A stretch of 64,000 nt of DNA from Solanum dulcamara (Eukaryota > Streptophyta > Magnoliopsida > Solanales > Solanaceae). Below are positions 1-12,865 of the stretch, one piece after another. The notes beneath the pieces are model-generated. The model had not been told where the DNA came from and made no database searches. It saw nothing but the letters and a program-made list of their open reading frames with translations. The stretch spans positions 66,714,023-66,778,022 of the forward strand of contig NC_077237.1 of assembly GCF_947179165.1 (NCBI RefSeq), given 5' to 3'. Made by a program: the position numbers and the translations under genes. Positions within the stretch are counted from its first letter, which is position 1. Every line of letters begins with the position of its first letter.

Positions 1-2351
1 ATCCGAGGACCAGAATAGTAGTGTAGCCATCTCGAGTGCCTTCTAAATTCTATTGAGGCCTATATAACTTAGGACCCCAGGGACCCTAGACATGTACTAA
101 AGTAATACTAATAATTCATAGAATCAGGAATACCCGTCATCACATAGTCCTTGGGACTAGGAGCTTGTGCATCCAGTACTTCTCAACCTATGGAGTTCAA
201 GAAAAGTAGTTCAACTTACTACAAGAGTTTGACATTCAGAAGTGAATAAGAGATACCAATTACATTTAGGACTTAAAAGTGGAGTTACCACAGAGCTCGT
301 ATCATATTTTACTTACAATTAGGACATGCCAAAGGAAGAGAAAGAATAAGCTTTACCTAGCCTCTACTTTTCCTCAAGGAGTCATCATTATATATATCGT
401 ACCCAGTCCATCATGGGCTCGGTATCATAACCTTATTATTGCATTACCTTAACATCATAGCACCATACTTATGTAAAAGACATATCAAGAGGAAAGAAGG
501 TTAGCTCTACGTACTTATTCCAAAATATTCCAAGAGAAAGGAGATAACTTCACATACTTACTACTCTCCATCATATAGAAGCCTTGAGAGGCAATAACTC
601 AACTAGTATAGGAATTCTACCATCGAGAAGTGAATAAGACTTATGAGTCATACTTGGGGTTATATGAATGGAATTATCCCCACATTTCGTATATCGATCA
701 CTTAAGTCTAAGACATGCCAAAAGAAAAGATGGATAGCTTTACATACCTATTCGAAAGACATGCCAAGAGAAAGCTTCATATATCTTTTTCGGGATTAAT
801 TGAAATCCGGCTTGCCTTGATACCTCTCTAACCTATTTGACATTAAATTAATACTAATATTAATAGTATTTCACTTTCCAATATCCCATTCTACAACCAA
901 GTACTAATAGGAGTCATTTCCTTATCCATTACCCTCGACTAGTTTGTTACTAGTTCTGATGCTAACAAAAATTGGGCAGCATTTCTCCTGTAACTTCAAC
1001 ATCTCCGAGATTTCAACTCGGCCACAATGTTAACAACCATACCAACCACAACAACCAGAAGCATATATACAAGTATGACACCTCAACACTACACAATACA
1101 ACTCCAAACAACTAGCTCAAAACTACGATACGAAAATAGAGTTTTTAATCTTTATTTCACAAAATCTTTAACCATACCAAACGGAGGGTCATGTGGCTGC
1201 AACCAGAAGCACCCACACCTTTTTAAAACAATTTAAATCCCTGCAACAAGCAACCCAACCAGCTGCACCTGCAGCACTACTCGACTTTGATTTAGCTACA
1301 ACCACTTCAAATTAGGTTTTTTCTAACGTCAAGCATCTTTATGTAATTTTTCTACTTACAACCTTATTTAAGACATGTAATATACCTCATAAAAACATCA
1401 TAAACTCCAATTTGAAAGGGAATCTCTTACCTTACCCTAAACTTGTCAAACTCTTCGAAACTTGCCTCAGAAGTTCCTTTAGCGCGCCTAAACCTTCATG
1501 GCTGTTTGCTAACATTTTGTGCTGATTCAAACCATAAATTTTCATTAATAAAACCTTCATAACATCGTGGAACACCCTAGATAATTTATTCACGGAGCGA
1601 AATTGAAGAACTCACTACTTGTTTCCTTCCAAAACCGTGGCTCTCTCCCTCTCTAGTTTCTTCTCTTCTCTTCTTTCTTATTCTTGAATTTTCTAGATAA
1701 GTATGGAACTTTAATAAGTCATAAGACATATATATATATAGGCCACCTAAGGGGGTGAAACGTGTCAACCCCTAAGTGGTGACACACGTGGCATGTGGGA
1801 GTCCACTACCCTTGCTCCAGCTTCTTTCACATGGCACTCTCTCATGCTACCATATGGCACTCTCTTATGCTTCTACGTGGCACTCTTTTTCCCCTCGTGG
1901 GTTCATAATCTCATCTTACTTTACGAACCTATGTAATCCTTGCTATGTAAGCTTAGTATATACTCCAGTAGCTTAAGTATGTAAGATTTCCAAGTTTGTA
2001 GCTTACGTAAATAAGTCGTGTACTATGATTCATCATTCGGTCTCCAACTTCTTTCAAATTCTTATAACTCTATTTCCAATCTTATGTACTATGGGGTATC
2101 GCATTCTCCTTTCCTTAAAGTTGTTTGATAGCGTTATAGATTATCCAGCTCACATGGCAACTCTTAAGAAGATGAAGAGTTCTTAATAAGTCTTAAGAAG
2201 TGTTTAGAAGCTTTAAGAAACTTTAGAAAACCTTAAGAAACTTAAGAGGCTTACAATCCTTCCATGAAACTTAAGAGCCTTTCAAGAGACTTAAGAACCT
2301 TCCAGGAGACTTAAGAATGCGTTCCAAGGTACAAAAGTATGGGGTGTAACA
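1..2351 (-). mobile_element. LTR of a Ty3/gypsy-like element (TGTTACACCCC family), partial
   Basis: Read on the minus strand the segment begins at 2351 with TGTTACACCCC, a common LTR start in nightshade genomes, and runs leftwards off the window. It has no open frame of useful size. A TA-rich stretch at about 1728-1740 could be its TATA region. Several short copies of a motif like AAGACATGCCAAGAG lie at 470-790. The other LTR and the internal part are outside the window or lost. The chromovirus (Tekay/Del-like) lineage is an inference from the terminal sequence only. Confidence 0.5.
2175..2335. repeat. Short degenerate repeats of CTTAAGAnnCTT type inside the LTR
   Basis: About ten imperfect copies of a motif around CTTAAGA, spaced roughly 12 to 25 bases apart, fill the first 170 bases of the minus-strand LTR. 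They look like locally amplified U3 sequence. No coding potential is seen. Confidence 0.5.
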
Positions 2352-3658
2352 ATTAGTGGGCATGAAGAAGTACTATGAGTTGTTTAAGGACAATAGTTTC
2401 ATCATACAAGAGAGGGTATTGAGTTTTAATTGCCTATCAGAGTCTATCCCAAGGGTGGTGCAATAAATTATTGATCGTTTGTGGCTCCCTTTAGAGAAAG
2501 CACCCAAGGACTACTATCTTGAGGTGGTATTTAAATTCTATGTCTCTTACCATGCTACATAGGATACCCAAGGGCATCAAGGTAGTGTAGACATGTTTCT
2601 ATGATTTTTGCCTTCGATTAAAGTGCATGGTGTAGAGATGGAGATTACACCTACAACAATCAACTCTCTATTTTGGGATGAGCCAATCGAAACCTATAGT
2701 ATGTATGCTTAGAAGGTTGCCTGCAAAATCAGCTAATTTCAATAGGTGGATAGTGTGATCTGTAGGAGACAACAATCTTGGGACCTTACGGGAAAGGATA
2801 TCTTCAGATAGGATTGTCCTTGGAAGCCAAAGTGTGGCTTGATTTCAGTTGTGCATGAATCATTTCATTGAATATTGATCAAAGGATTCCCCTATGAGGT
2901 AGCTAATCTCATTGCCTACTTGATGACAAGTATTCATATCAACTACCGAGAGATTGTTGTAGTGCATATCTGAAGAAAAGCTCGCCAACATAATTATTTC
3001 ATGCTTTTTTCAGTGCTTATTAGTTGGATATGTTAAAAGATTACGATCTAGTACTTTGACTCCGATGAATCCATTCCTACTAGGAGTATTATAGTGGTTG
3101 ACACAGAAAAAGATGATGAAACCCCGAAGGTAAAGAGAAGAAAGGTGTAAGAGTGTGTATTTGGGGAGGATGAACCTTCACTACATGACCCTACTCCCGT
3201 GGAATCGAGAAATGCCACTAACCACGCTACACTAGCAACTCCACAACAACTACACACCTTCACTTCCAGAAATAGAGTCTACCAAGAATTGTAAAATACC
3301 TCCTAGTGCAATAATGGACAACTCAATCAGTTAGATGTTGCCCTTCCCAAAATGATTGATAATGCAGCTAAGGATTCCATGAGAGGGCTAGTCAATAATG
3401 TGGATAATATTTGTGTGTGATTTGGGGTTCTAGAAGGTGCAGTCACAATCATACAGTTGGAGGTAGACAACTAAAAGGGCAAGGCACCTATGGAGTCGGT
3501 GGTGGAACCTACAATGAAAGACTTGAGGTAGGCATATAGAGTAAGAATGGATGCAATGATGAGATAATTACAATCATGGGTGTGAATACTGAGGAAGAGC
3601 AGAGTAAAGGTGGAAACTTGAAGGATGATATGGAGTTTCAAAGGAATTTGTTTAAGTC
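2352..3658 (+). pseudogene. Decayed coding region of a plant transposon-type element (putative plant transposon protein domain)
   Basis: Reading from the ATG at 2362 gives a protein-like text broken by stops: KKYYELFKDNSFIIQERVLS, later VHGVEMEITPTTINSLF and further on EVANLIAYLMTSIHINYREI. These resemble the putative plant transposon protein domain common in large non-autonomous LTR elements: a 'strange region' with VxGxxxxxxxxxIN and a later vhxSxxH...Lxxxixxxxxinvg stretch. Stops and frame changes occur every 30 to 100 codons, so it is dead. The reading is cut at 3658-3663 by the gypsy element and the same host sequence resumes at 21644. The family call rests on recalled pattern similarity and is moderate. 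Confidence 0.45.
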
Positions 3659-3663
3659 CAGTT
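3659..3663. repeat. Left target-site duplication of the outer gypsy element
   Basis: CAGTT here matches TAGTT at 21639-21643 with one substitution. It lies directly next to the TGTCA end of the LTR at 3664. Confidence 0.6.
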
Positions 3664-5966
3664 TGTCATAACCTAACGTAGGTCTTAGTCGTAACACATC
3701 GATCAAAATCCCAAAAGACCCCAACTAAGCCTCTTAGAATAACATTCATGAGCATACATAAGGTAAATGAAGTAAGTAAACAAGATACAACTTACTGAAG
3801 AATAATCTTAATAGAACATAAGTCTCAAAATGAGAAAATGACAACATAGACTCTTTACAATCTAACATGCCTCTACTATGAAATTAGGGTGTGAGAAAAT
3901 CTCCCAGCTCACCTAATAGATAACATAAGAGTAATGAAGTACAACTGTCAAATGTGAAATAAATGTCATGTCCTCGAACGGTGAGGACTCGCCAACAAGA
4001 AACGAATAGAAAACTCTAGTCATGAGTGGGATGAGGATGCATGTGATCATCAAACCCTATATTATGATACAATGTAGGAAAAAAGTATGCACTATTATGT
4101 GGAATGTACTAAGTACGTGAGAATTTGCATTAACAATAAACATGGACATAATCAATATGAATCATGTATACAAGACCAATATCTTTAAAACATGAGTGAA
4201 GTCATGAAAACATTAAAACACTTATCTCATTGGTTAATGCATCAAAAGAATCTCATAATTATCATTAAAACTCATAACTCAACTGAAGGACCTTTAATCG
4301 ACATATAAGACCATGCGAGCTGATAAATGGAATTCGATGACTCCTGCATCGAGATAGGGGAAGCGACCTTGCTGGGGCATACTCCATTAAGTAACTCATT
4401 TAACTTTGCTATGTGGATCCACTAGCTTCACCATATTGACATATGAAAACCTACGTGAGCAACGTAATTTTGGACTAAAGGTTGCTACTAGGATTCCCTT
4501 GGGTAACTAACTGCATTACTGGATCGAACCCCACCTAAAGATTCTCTCGATGCTTAGTCATTATCCCAATGGAACTCATAAAACATGATCATAAGCATGA
4601 TAGGGAAAGCTAACAACTAATATCAATCCATCTTTATAAACATCATAAGAATAACTCATCTAGCATTATCATAGAAAATCATAGGATTAGCATATCTTTC
4701 ATATAACTCATGCAATGTTGGTGTAGGCCTTCCATCATTACACATATTTGATCATAAATATCTTTAAGTACTTAGCTTTCCCTATCATTAACTTGATTGA
4801 AACATCATAGATTCATCATTCATAAAACATCTTTAATCTAATTCATAAAGCTTTCATAGAATATAACTTGAAAATCATGATCATATCTCATAAATCATAT
4901 TTGAAACTAGCATATAGAATGGGTCATTGGGATTCAAATTGAAATCATGCAATATGATGTAAAATAACATTGAAATATATTATAATTGAGAAGACCCAAT
5001 GAAAATCATGCAATTAAGGCATTTACTTGAAGAAATCATAAGAAAAATTGAGAAGAAATCCTTGGGATTCCATGGGTGAAAGGTTCCCATAGATGAAGTC
5101 CCACATACCTTAATCTTGATGAGCCTTAAATTTAAAAGAATGGAAGTTTGACCTTAAACAACACTTTTGAATTTGCTTGAGGGAGAAAAAACCTGGTAGA
5201 GAAGGTTTTGTAATTTGGGAATTATATTGAAAATGAGAGAGTTAGAAGGATTTAGGGTAGTTAATGGGTAAGAATCTAGTCTCAAAAACCGTCTACATTC
5301 ATTAATAAAATATAGAAAAAAGACAAAAATAACCCCAACTTAAAACTGAATCTGAAATCAAAATGGACCATCACCACTGCCCGTGAAGGCCAATAAAGGC
5401 CATGGTCCCCATCGTGAAGTGGGACTTGGTCTCCAAAAAGGGGCCTTTCCTACCACAGGACCCATTACAGTATGTGAAGGGCAATAAGACCAGTGGTGGT
5501 CATCCATGGTCAATGCCTTGAACATTGGAAAAAAGAAAAATCTTGAGAAACTCCTTCACAAAGACCATGACGGTCCGTAAAGGTCACCACGGCCTATAGT
5601 GAGGGTCATGGTGATGATTCTGATAAAATATCCTATAAAGGTGACTATGGAACCCACCACGGTTCTTAAAGGGTAATACTGCCCGTGATAGTGTGGCATG
5701 GTCTCTACCTTGGGAAAATTTTATAAGGGTTTTAGGGGAGGGGTCACCACGGCTCGTGGTGCTCACTATGGCCTGTGGTCCTTATCGTGGACTCTTCCCT
5801 ATAGGGATTGGGTTTCTAAATCACCATCATGGTGGCACACAGCCTTCATGTTGAATACGGTCCCTGATGGCCTTTGGGGTCATCACTAAGTGCCAAAAGG
5901 TGTATTTTTCTGGAATTTCATCTTCTATTCTTTATTTTCCATCTTTTCAACTTCCGAAATCTTACA
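3664..5966 (-). repeat. 3' LTR of outer gypsy element
   Basis: It is homologous along its length to 19278-21638: for example AAGCCTCTTAG plus GAGCATACATAA near the TGTCA end, and the region CTTCCGAAATCTTACA at the other end. The U3 part (about 5350-5880) is packed with degenerate palindromic CACGGNCCGTG-like motifs. Confidence 0.8.
5350..5880. repeat. Cluster of CACGG/CCGTG-type palindromic motifs in LTR U3
   Basis: Many imperfect copies of a motif like CCACGGNCCGTGGTG occur here and again at 21030-21560 in the partner LTR. The copies lie in both orientations because the motif is nearly palindromic. Confidence 0.6.
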
Positions 5967-6117
5967 GAATGGGACTCAAGATAGCATAAATGGAAATAAA
6001 AAAGGAACATAACAACCCAACATAAATGCAACACAACTCGGAAATGTATAAAACATAAAATCTTTAATCTCAAGATAAAACATGACTTTAAAACTCATTT
6101 CATGAACATATGCATAT
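5967..6117 (-). mobile_element. Outer element internal sequence beside its 3' LTR
   Basis: This 150-bp stretch aligns with 7877-8060 of the inner element (shared AACCCAACATAAA, then CATGACTTnAAA and CATGAACATnnGCATAT), so it is the pol-to-3'LTR spacer. The purine-rich tract expected next to the LTR is poorly kept. It ends at the inner element's target duplication. Confidence 0.6.
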
Positions 6118-6122
6118 AACTA
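6118..6122. repeat. Target-site duplication AACTA (left)
   Basis: It matches 14992-14996 exactly and abuts the LTR end. Confidence 0.75.
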
Positions 6123-7876
6123 TATGACAACCGGAGCCTGGGTCCTAGATGTGACACAGCGATCAGAATTACAAGGGATCCCAACCAAGCCATCTTAGCA
6201 TACATTGCATACATAAGGTAAAGAAAACATAAAAAGATAAGTGGAAGTATCAACTCAACATAGAAGTCAAAGACAATAAACTTCAACATAGGTCCAAAAT
6301 GGACTACATCAGTTTGAACATCTAATCATGTCTCTATTCTAGACTTTGATGGGGGCTTAGGTTAAGCCCCTACTTCACCCGAAACATAAGAGAAAGTCAA
6401 AGTATCAATGTGAAGGACTCACCAACTTTTAAAAGCTTAAGCAACTCTAGCCATGAATAGGATGGTCGTCGTCCGCTCCTACATTATAAGACAATGTAGG
6501 CAAAATATGCATTAGTACATAAAAGGTATTAAGTATGTACGATATGCATGAACAAGTAAGGAAAGTGAGAAATATGACATAAGATGCATGACCAACATAA
6601 CAAGCATGAAGTAAACTTAAAGCATTGAAACATCATGTGAACTATGGTCAACGCATCACAACTTCAAAATAAATTTTTCATCTTTGTATATAACTTGAAT
6701 GTGGGATAAGATCTTTAATTGACATCTTAAGACCATGTGAGCTATAACATGAAATCTGATGTAATGCCCACATCGAGAAGAGAGAGGCTACTTGCCAAGG
6801 TAGACTCTATGAGAAACAACTTTAACTCAATAACTATATGTAGATCTACTAGCTAAGCCTTAAAGGTAAATTACATGGGAAATATAGTTTGGGACTTTAG
6901 GTTGAAAATCAGTGAACTCATATTCAACTCATGAAAAATCATCTTTACTTTCATAATCATAATTGGAAATAGCTTTATGCATGGTCATTCATAAATCAGC
7001 TTGAAATCATACAATTCATGTAGAAACATACTTAGATTAATCATTGACAATAATTTAAAACGACATTGAAACAGCCTAATACAATTCATCAAAACTAGGG
7101 TTAATAGATAATTTGAAAATTTATGGAAACTTTGAAGAAACCTTGGGACTCCATGGGCGAAAGGAACCCATGGATAAATCCCCATGTACTTTTTTAAATT
7201 CACTCAGAAATTGAAGAGGAATATGATTTTTTTAAAACCCTAGATTGAAGATCTGAAAGGAACTTTGAGAGAATTCTTTTTAGTCTTGCCTTAGGAGAAT
7301 TAAGGTGAATGATTTAGAATATAGGGAATTTTGAAGGGATGGGTAGTTATAGGCTTAAACTTGGTAATAATAGTGTCTAAGTTCATTGAACCAAACTTTT
7401 GGAAAAGACAAGATTGCCCTTCATTAAATCTACATTCTAGACCTACGACTAGGGTCTTACGAGCCATTCTTAAGTCTATGACTCGTAGACTTGACTCATC
7501 GTGCAGGCTTCTGAGAAGTCTCTAATTTCAGGGTCTCTGATTCTTCCCTACGAGTCATGTCTATGAATTGTCAACTAGACTACGAGTCGTAAACATGACT
7601 CATCCTATAAGGTATGAAAACCTGTAAATTAAGGTTCTGTGAACTTTTGTTATGAGTCATCCTTATGATTCATCAACAGGACGACGACTCATCTTGTTGA
7701 GTCGTAGCACCTCACCTGAGAATATTTCTAGTCAATTGCAAAGTCTCCTTCTACGACTCATCTATACGAGCTGTAGAATCCTTGACGAGTCATAGAGTGA
7801 GTCATAATATTGAATCTAGTTGACATTTTGAGGAATTACTCCTTGTTTCCATCTTTTTGACTTCCGAGGTCTTATA
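6123..7876 (-). repeat. 3' LTR of inner gypsy element, with internal deletion
   Basis: It is homologous to 12866-14991 but 372 bp shorter. The sequence jumps at about 6904 (after GGTTG) to what is about 14047 in the other LTR. The terminal bases have drifted (TATGACAACC versus TGTCACGACC). The U3 portion (7430-7800) carries many ACGACTCGT-like motifs. Confidence 0.8.
7430..7800. repeat. Cluster of ACGACTCGT-type palindromic motifs in LTR U3
   Basis: There are more than ten imperfect copies of ACGACTC(G/A)T or its complement. The same cluster is found at 14570-14930, 25240-25680 and 29250-29700 in related LTRs. Confidence 0.6.
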
Positions 7877-8156
7877 ATATCTCCCGCTTGGGAACATTCA
7901 TCCTTGAATAAGACTCAACCAGTATAGAAAAGACACGAAAAGAGGACTAGCAACCCAACATAAACATGATGACACCTTATAATGCATAGAACATGGAGAT
8001 TTTAAACTTTAACATAAAATATGACTTAAAATCAACTTTCATGAACATGCATGCATATGAATGACTTAGGAGGAACTGAATACGTAGGAGTTCAATCGAT
8101 TTGAATAAGAAAAACTTACTACGTAAGGCTTGAGTAGAGGGAAAGAGATGCGGGTA

Positions 8157-11100
8157 TTATTTCATCATATCCGCCTCTGCTTCCCAAGTAGCATTCTCTA
8201 CTTGTTGGTTCCTCCACAGTCCTTTCACGGACACAACTTCTTTGTTTCTTAGCCTCTTCACTTGTCGATCTAAGATTTCCACCAGAACCTCCTCATAAGT
8301 CAAATTCTCTTCAACACTCAAATCTTCTAATGGTACAATGGAATTCGGATCACCCACTAACTTTTTCAACATACATACATGAAACATAAGATGAACCATA
8401 GCTAACTCTAATGGAAATCTAACTCATAAGACACCTTGTCAATACATCTCAATATCTTATAAGGTCTAAAATACCTAGGACTCAATTTTCCTTTCTTACC
8501 AAAATGTATTACACCCTTCATGGGTGAAACCTTCAAATAGGCCCAATCATCCACCTCAAATTCAACCTCTCTCTTTCTAACATCCAAAAATTACTTTTAA
8601 CGACTTTGATCCATCTTCAACCTCTCCCTTATAAGTCTCACCTTATCCATAGCATCTATTAGCAAATTTGGACCAATAAAGACCATCTCACCCACTTTAA
8701 ATCATCCCATCGGGGACCTATATCTTCTCCCATATAATGATTTCGAAAGGATCTATTAGGATGCTAGAATGATAACTATTATTGCACGCAAACTCGATCA
8801 ATTGAAAATGTTTATTCCAACTTCTTTTGAAATCAATTATGCATGCCCTCAAAATATCCTCTAAGGTTTGGAATGTTTTTTTAGCTTGACCATCGGTTTG
8901 AGGATGGAAAGCGGTACTTAACTTAACCTTTGTACCAAGACCCTTTTGAAATGACTTCCAAAAGTGTAAAGTGAATTAAGTACCTGGATCTGATATAATT
9001 GACAAGGGAACACCATGTAGTCTTACCAACTCACAAACATATAACTTAGCATAGTCTTCGGCACTATAAGAAGTCTTAACCGGTAGAAAATAAGCTGACT
9101 TGGTCATTCGATCCACAACAACCCAAATGGAATCATGTTGCTTCTTAGTATGAGAAAAACCCATTAGAAAGTCCACGTTCACATTTTCCCACTTCCAAGT
9201 AGGAATTTCAATGTCTTGAGCCAACCCTCCATATTTTTGATGCTCAACTTTAACTTGTTGGTAATTTGGACACTTAGCCACGAACTCCGAAATATCCTTC
9301 TTCATACCATTCCACCAACTCACTTCCCTCAAATCATGATACATCTTGTGGATCTCGAGTGAATTGAATATCTAGAACTATGGGCCTCATTCAATATCAA
9401 ATATCTTAACCTATCAACATCAGGTACACACAAATGACCTTGGTAGCGAAGTACTCCATCTCCCTCTTGAGAGAAAGCCTCAATGGATTTATAGGTAACT
9501 GACTTCTTTAATTCAACCAACACCAGATTACTATCTTGCTTGACCTTGACATCCGCTACAAGAGACGATTCTGAACCATTTTGAATAAGGATACCTCCAT
9601 CATTTGAATCAACCAACCAGACACCTAATCATTCCATTCCATGAACATCTCTTACTAACCCCTTCTTACCTTCCTCAACATGTGCAACACTATCCACGGA
9701 AAATCTACTAAGTGTATTGGCAACTACTTTGGCTTTACCCGAATGGTACAATACACTCATGTCATAGTCCTTTAATAATTAAAGCAATCTCCTTTATTGA
9801 AGGTTCAAGTTTTTTTGCTTAAACACATTTTGTAAACTCTTATGGTCAGTAAACACATCCATATGGACACTATAAAGAGAATGTCTCTAAATCTTCAAAT
9901 AAAACACAACCGCCGCTAGTTCAAAGTCATGAGTCAAATAATTCTTTTCATTCACTTTAAATTGCCTAGAAGCATAGGCTATCACCTTACCATATTGCAT
10001 CTAAACACAACCAAGACCAACTCTTGAGGCATCATAATACACAATAAAATCATTAGACCCTTCCGATAAGGTTAAAGTAAGGGTTGTAGCAAGATAATCC
10101 TTCAGCTCTTGGAAACTCTTCTCACAAGCTTCCGACCATTGAAACTTAACTTTCTTTTAGGTCAACTTAGTCAAAGGAGACAAGATTAATGAAAACCCTT
10201 CTACAAATCTTTTATAATATCCGTCTAGGCCTAAGAAACCTCTAATATCCGAAGGGGACAATGGTGTAGGCCAATTCTTAGTCGCCTCAATTTTCTTAGG
10301 ATCAACCATAACTCCTTCACCAGATATAATGTGACAAAGGAAAGAAACCTCCCTTAGAAAAAACTCACACTTATTGAACTTGGAAAATAATTGCTTGTCC
10401 CTTTAAGTTTGAAACACAATCCATTAGTGATTAGCATGCTCCTCCTCGTTCCGAGAGTAAACCAAAATGTCATCAATAAACACAATTAAAAACATGTACA
10501 AATATTGTTTGAATACACTATACATCAATTCCATGAATGCCGTGAAGGATTGTTCACACCAAATGACATAACAAAGAACTCATAATGGTCATACCTTGTT
10601 CAAAATATCGTCTTAAGAATATCACACTCCCTCATCCTTAATCAGTGATAACCGAAATGGAGATTAATCTTATACAAATAACTTGCCCCTTGCAATTGGT
10701 CAAACAAATCACTTATCCTCGGAATTGGGTATTTATTCTTCGTTGTTACTTTATTTAATTTTCGGTAGTTAATACACATACGAAGCGAACCATCCTTATT
10801 TCTAACAAACAACACAGGAGCACCCCATGGAGATATACTTGGTCTAATAAAACATTTTTCTAACAAGTCTTTCAATTGATCCTTTAACTCTTTTAGTTCC
10901 GCTGAAGCCATTCGGTAAGGAGGAATAGAAATTGGTTGCCAAAATCAATTTTTTTTGGGGAGAAACGCTGGGTAAATCATCAGGAAACACATTCAGAAAC
11001 TTATTAACAATAGGGACCGACGCTAGAGTAGGAGCTTTGGAATTAGTATTACTAACCTTTCCAAGATGGTAAATCCAACCCTTAAAATTCATTTTTCCAG

Positions 11101-11523
11101 CTTTAAGGCACGCAATGAATTGACCTTTGAAAACGGAATTACTACCCTTCCATTCTAGGACTGGCTCATTTGGAAATTGAAACTTAACCACTCAGATTCT
11201 ACAATCAATAGAAGCATAGCATGCATATAGCTAATCCACAAGGATAACATAAAAATTATCATCTCAAGCTCAACCAGATCACATAGAGTAACTTTATGGA
11301 AAACCAAAATTGTACAACTTCTATAGACCCTCTTAGCTACAACTAACTCATCTACGGGAGTATAAAATAAAAAAGTCTCTAATAATGTTTCGAGGCTAAC
11401 ATCAAATCTCATGGCCACATAAGGAGTAACAAAAGATAAATTTGCACCCGAAACAAGTAAGACATAAACATCATAGTGAAAGACTCGTAACATACTGGTA
11501 ACAACATTAGGAGTCTCCTCCAC
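8157..11523 (-). pseudogene. Inner gypsy pol remnant (protease, RT, RNase H, integrase, chromodomain-like tail)
   Basis: Read right to left on the minus strand. The protease region near 11455 reads LLVSGANLSFVTP, where LLDPGA is expected, so the catalytic Asp is Val. RT motifs follow at 10911-10642 ([20 protein letters not shown] and [13 protein letters not shown]), with the FIDD active site readable at about 10475. RNase H lies about 10040-9800. The integrase zinc-binding region and catalytic core lie at 9616-8976 (KCPNYQQVK, then WVVVDRMTKSAYF, then SIISDPGT). The C-terminal HPVFHVS-like and chromodomain-like tail ([15 protein letters not shown], then TWEAEADM) is at 8399-8157. Many stops and frame shifts separate these pieces, so no functional polyprotein can be made. 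Class is Ty3/gypsy, chromovirus-like, from the domain order. Confidence 0.85.
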
Positions 11524-11539
11524 CTCTTGCCTACCATGA

Positions 11540-12650
11540 AGAGTGTAGAATTGGTTGTTGCATTATCCACCTTTTGGTTGCACATGAGCACCTTGTCGCA
11601 CTTGGCCTCTATGAGAAACTTGGCCTTGAGGATAACCATCTTTAACCTTAGACTCCTTAGCATAATGACTTGTCTTGCCACATCGATAGTACACATTCAA
11701 ACCCGCTAGACCTTCTCCCTTATGATTCTTTCCACATTTCTTGCATGTGGGGGTAACTTGGACAATAGGAGAAACTCTTTGAAGCTTAGAGTTGGGCACC
11801 CTATCCTTGTCAAACCTTGGAGAAGTAGCATTTGAAGAACCTTTCCTAGAATACCTTTGGCAGAAATAAACACATCCACTACTTCCGGACTTAACATAAG
11901 AGGAATCACCACTATCGGTCCTTGCCCTCTTGGACTTCCTAGTTTTTCTCACTCTCTATTTGCTATGCATAGGTCATAATTCTAGAGATGTCCATCCCTC
12001 AAATTAACATAGCCATATTACACTCCTTAAAAACCACATCCGATACACCTGATACAAACTTTGTCATACGAGCTCTTAGATCGGCAACCATGAATGGTGC
12101 ATGTTTTGACAATTGAGTAAAATTGAGGGCATACTCCCTCACACTCATACCACCTTGCTTAAGATTTATAAACTTTTGTACCTTGGACTCTCTCAACCCC
12201 AATGGGAAAAAGAGATTAAGAAACACTCATTTGAATTTATCTCAAGTCACTAGATTGATCTCTCGCTTTTCCATTGATCAAACCACATATGAGAAATACC
12301 TTTAATTGGTACATAGCCAACTATGACCTCTAAATCGAGCTAACCCCCATAATCTCCACAATCTTGTTAATACTATCAACAAACTCTTGTGGATCTTCTT
12401 CCTCCTTAGAATCCCAAAACTCTGGAGGATTCATCCCCATGAAGTCATAAACTCTTGTTTATTCCATACCCACATTTGGATTTACGGGAGAAACCACCTC
12501 TCGAATGGCTTGAGTCATAAAGGCTTGAGAAACTACTTGAAAGGCTGCTCAAAACTTGGCATTAGAGACTTGGTCATTCAAGGGATCATTTGGATTTTGT
12601 TTCTCCTCTTCAACTACATTCGTTTGAGTGGGGTATCTTGGTGGAGGCAT
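11540..12650 (-). pseudogene. Inner gypsy gag remnant
   Basis: The gag start is the minus-strand ATG at 12650-12648 (MPPPRY). The text continues as a capsid-like region with a core FLNLFFPLGLRESKVQKFIN-type stretch near 12220 and FTQLSKHAPFMVADLRARM near 12110. A zinc-knuckle region follows at about 11690-11760. In it CKKCGKNHKG is kept, but the second knuckle reads YYRCGKTSHYAKES, with the first and last Cys lost. At least three stops or frame shifts break it. The start lies about 200 bases inside the 5' LTR and primer site. Confidence 0.75.
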
Positions 12651-12849
12651 TTTTCTTGAAATCACAAAGAACAAGCGTTAGAGGGAAAGATATAGAGTAC
12701 CACTCTACCATATGACATAGATTATGAAAGAAGTAAGATTTTCCTAAAATGTTTCGTAGCCTCCTATTCATAGATGTAGTACACTTCACCAATGAAGAAG
12801 ACTCTACTTGACGCGGTATGTTAGACTCCATAAGACACTTGAACCTTGT

Positions 12850-12861
12850 GCTCTGATACCA
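12850..12861 (-). promoter_or_regulatory. Primer-binding site, initiator tRNA-Met type
   Basis: The minus strand reads TGGTATCAGAGC, complementary to the 3' end of plant initiator tRNA-Met, four bases inside the LTR end TGACA. Confidence 0.8.
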
Positions 12862-12865
12862 AGTT

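Noticed and set aside
3048..3263. Minus-strand Ser-rich frame of 71 codons
   Set aside because: Shadow of the decayed plus-strand transposon protein region.
12387..12659. Plus-strand frame of 90 codons
   Set aside because: It is the complement of the gag N-terminal region of the inner gypsy element.
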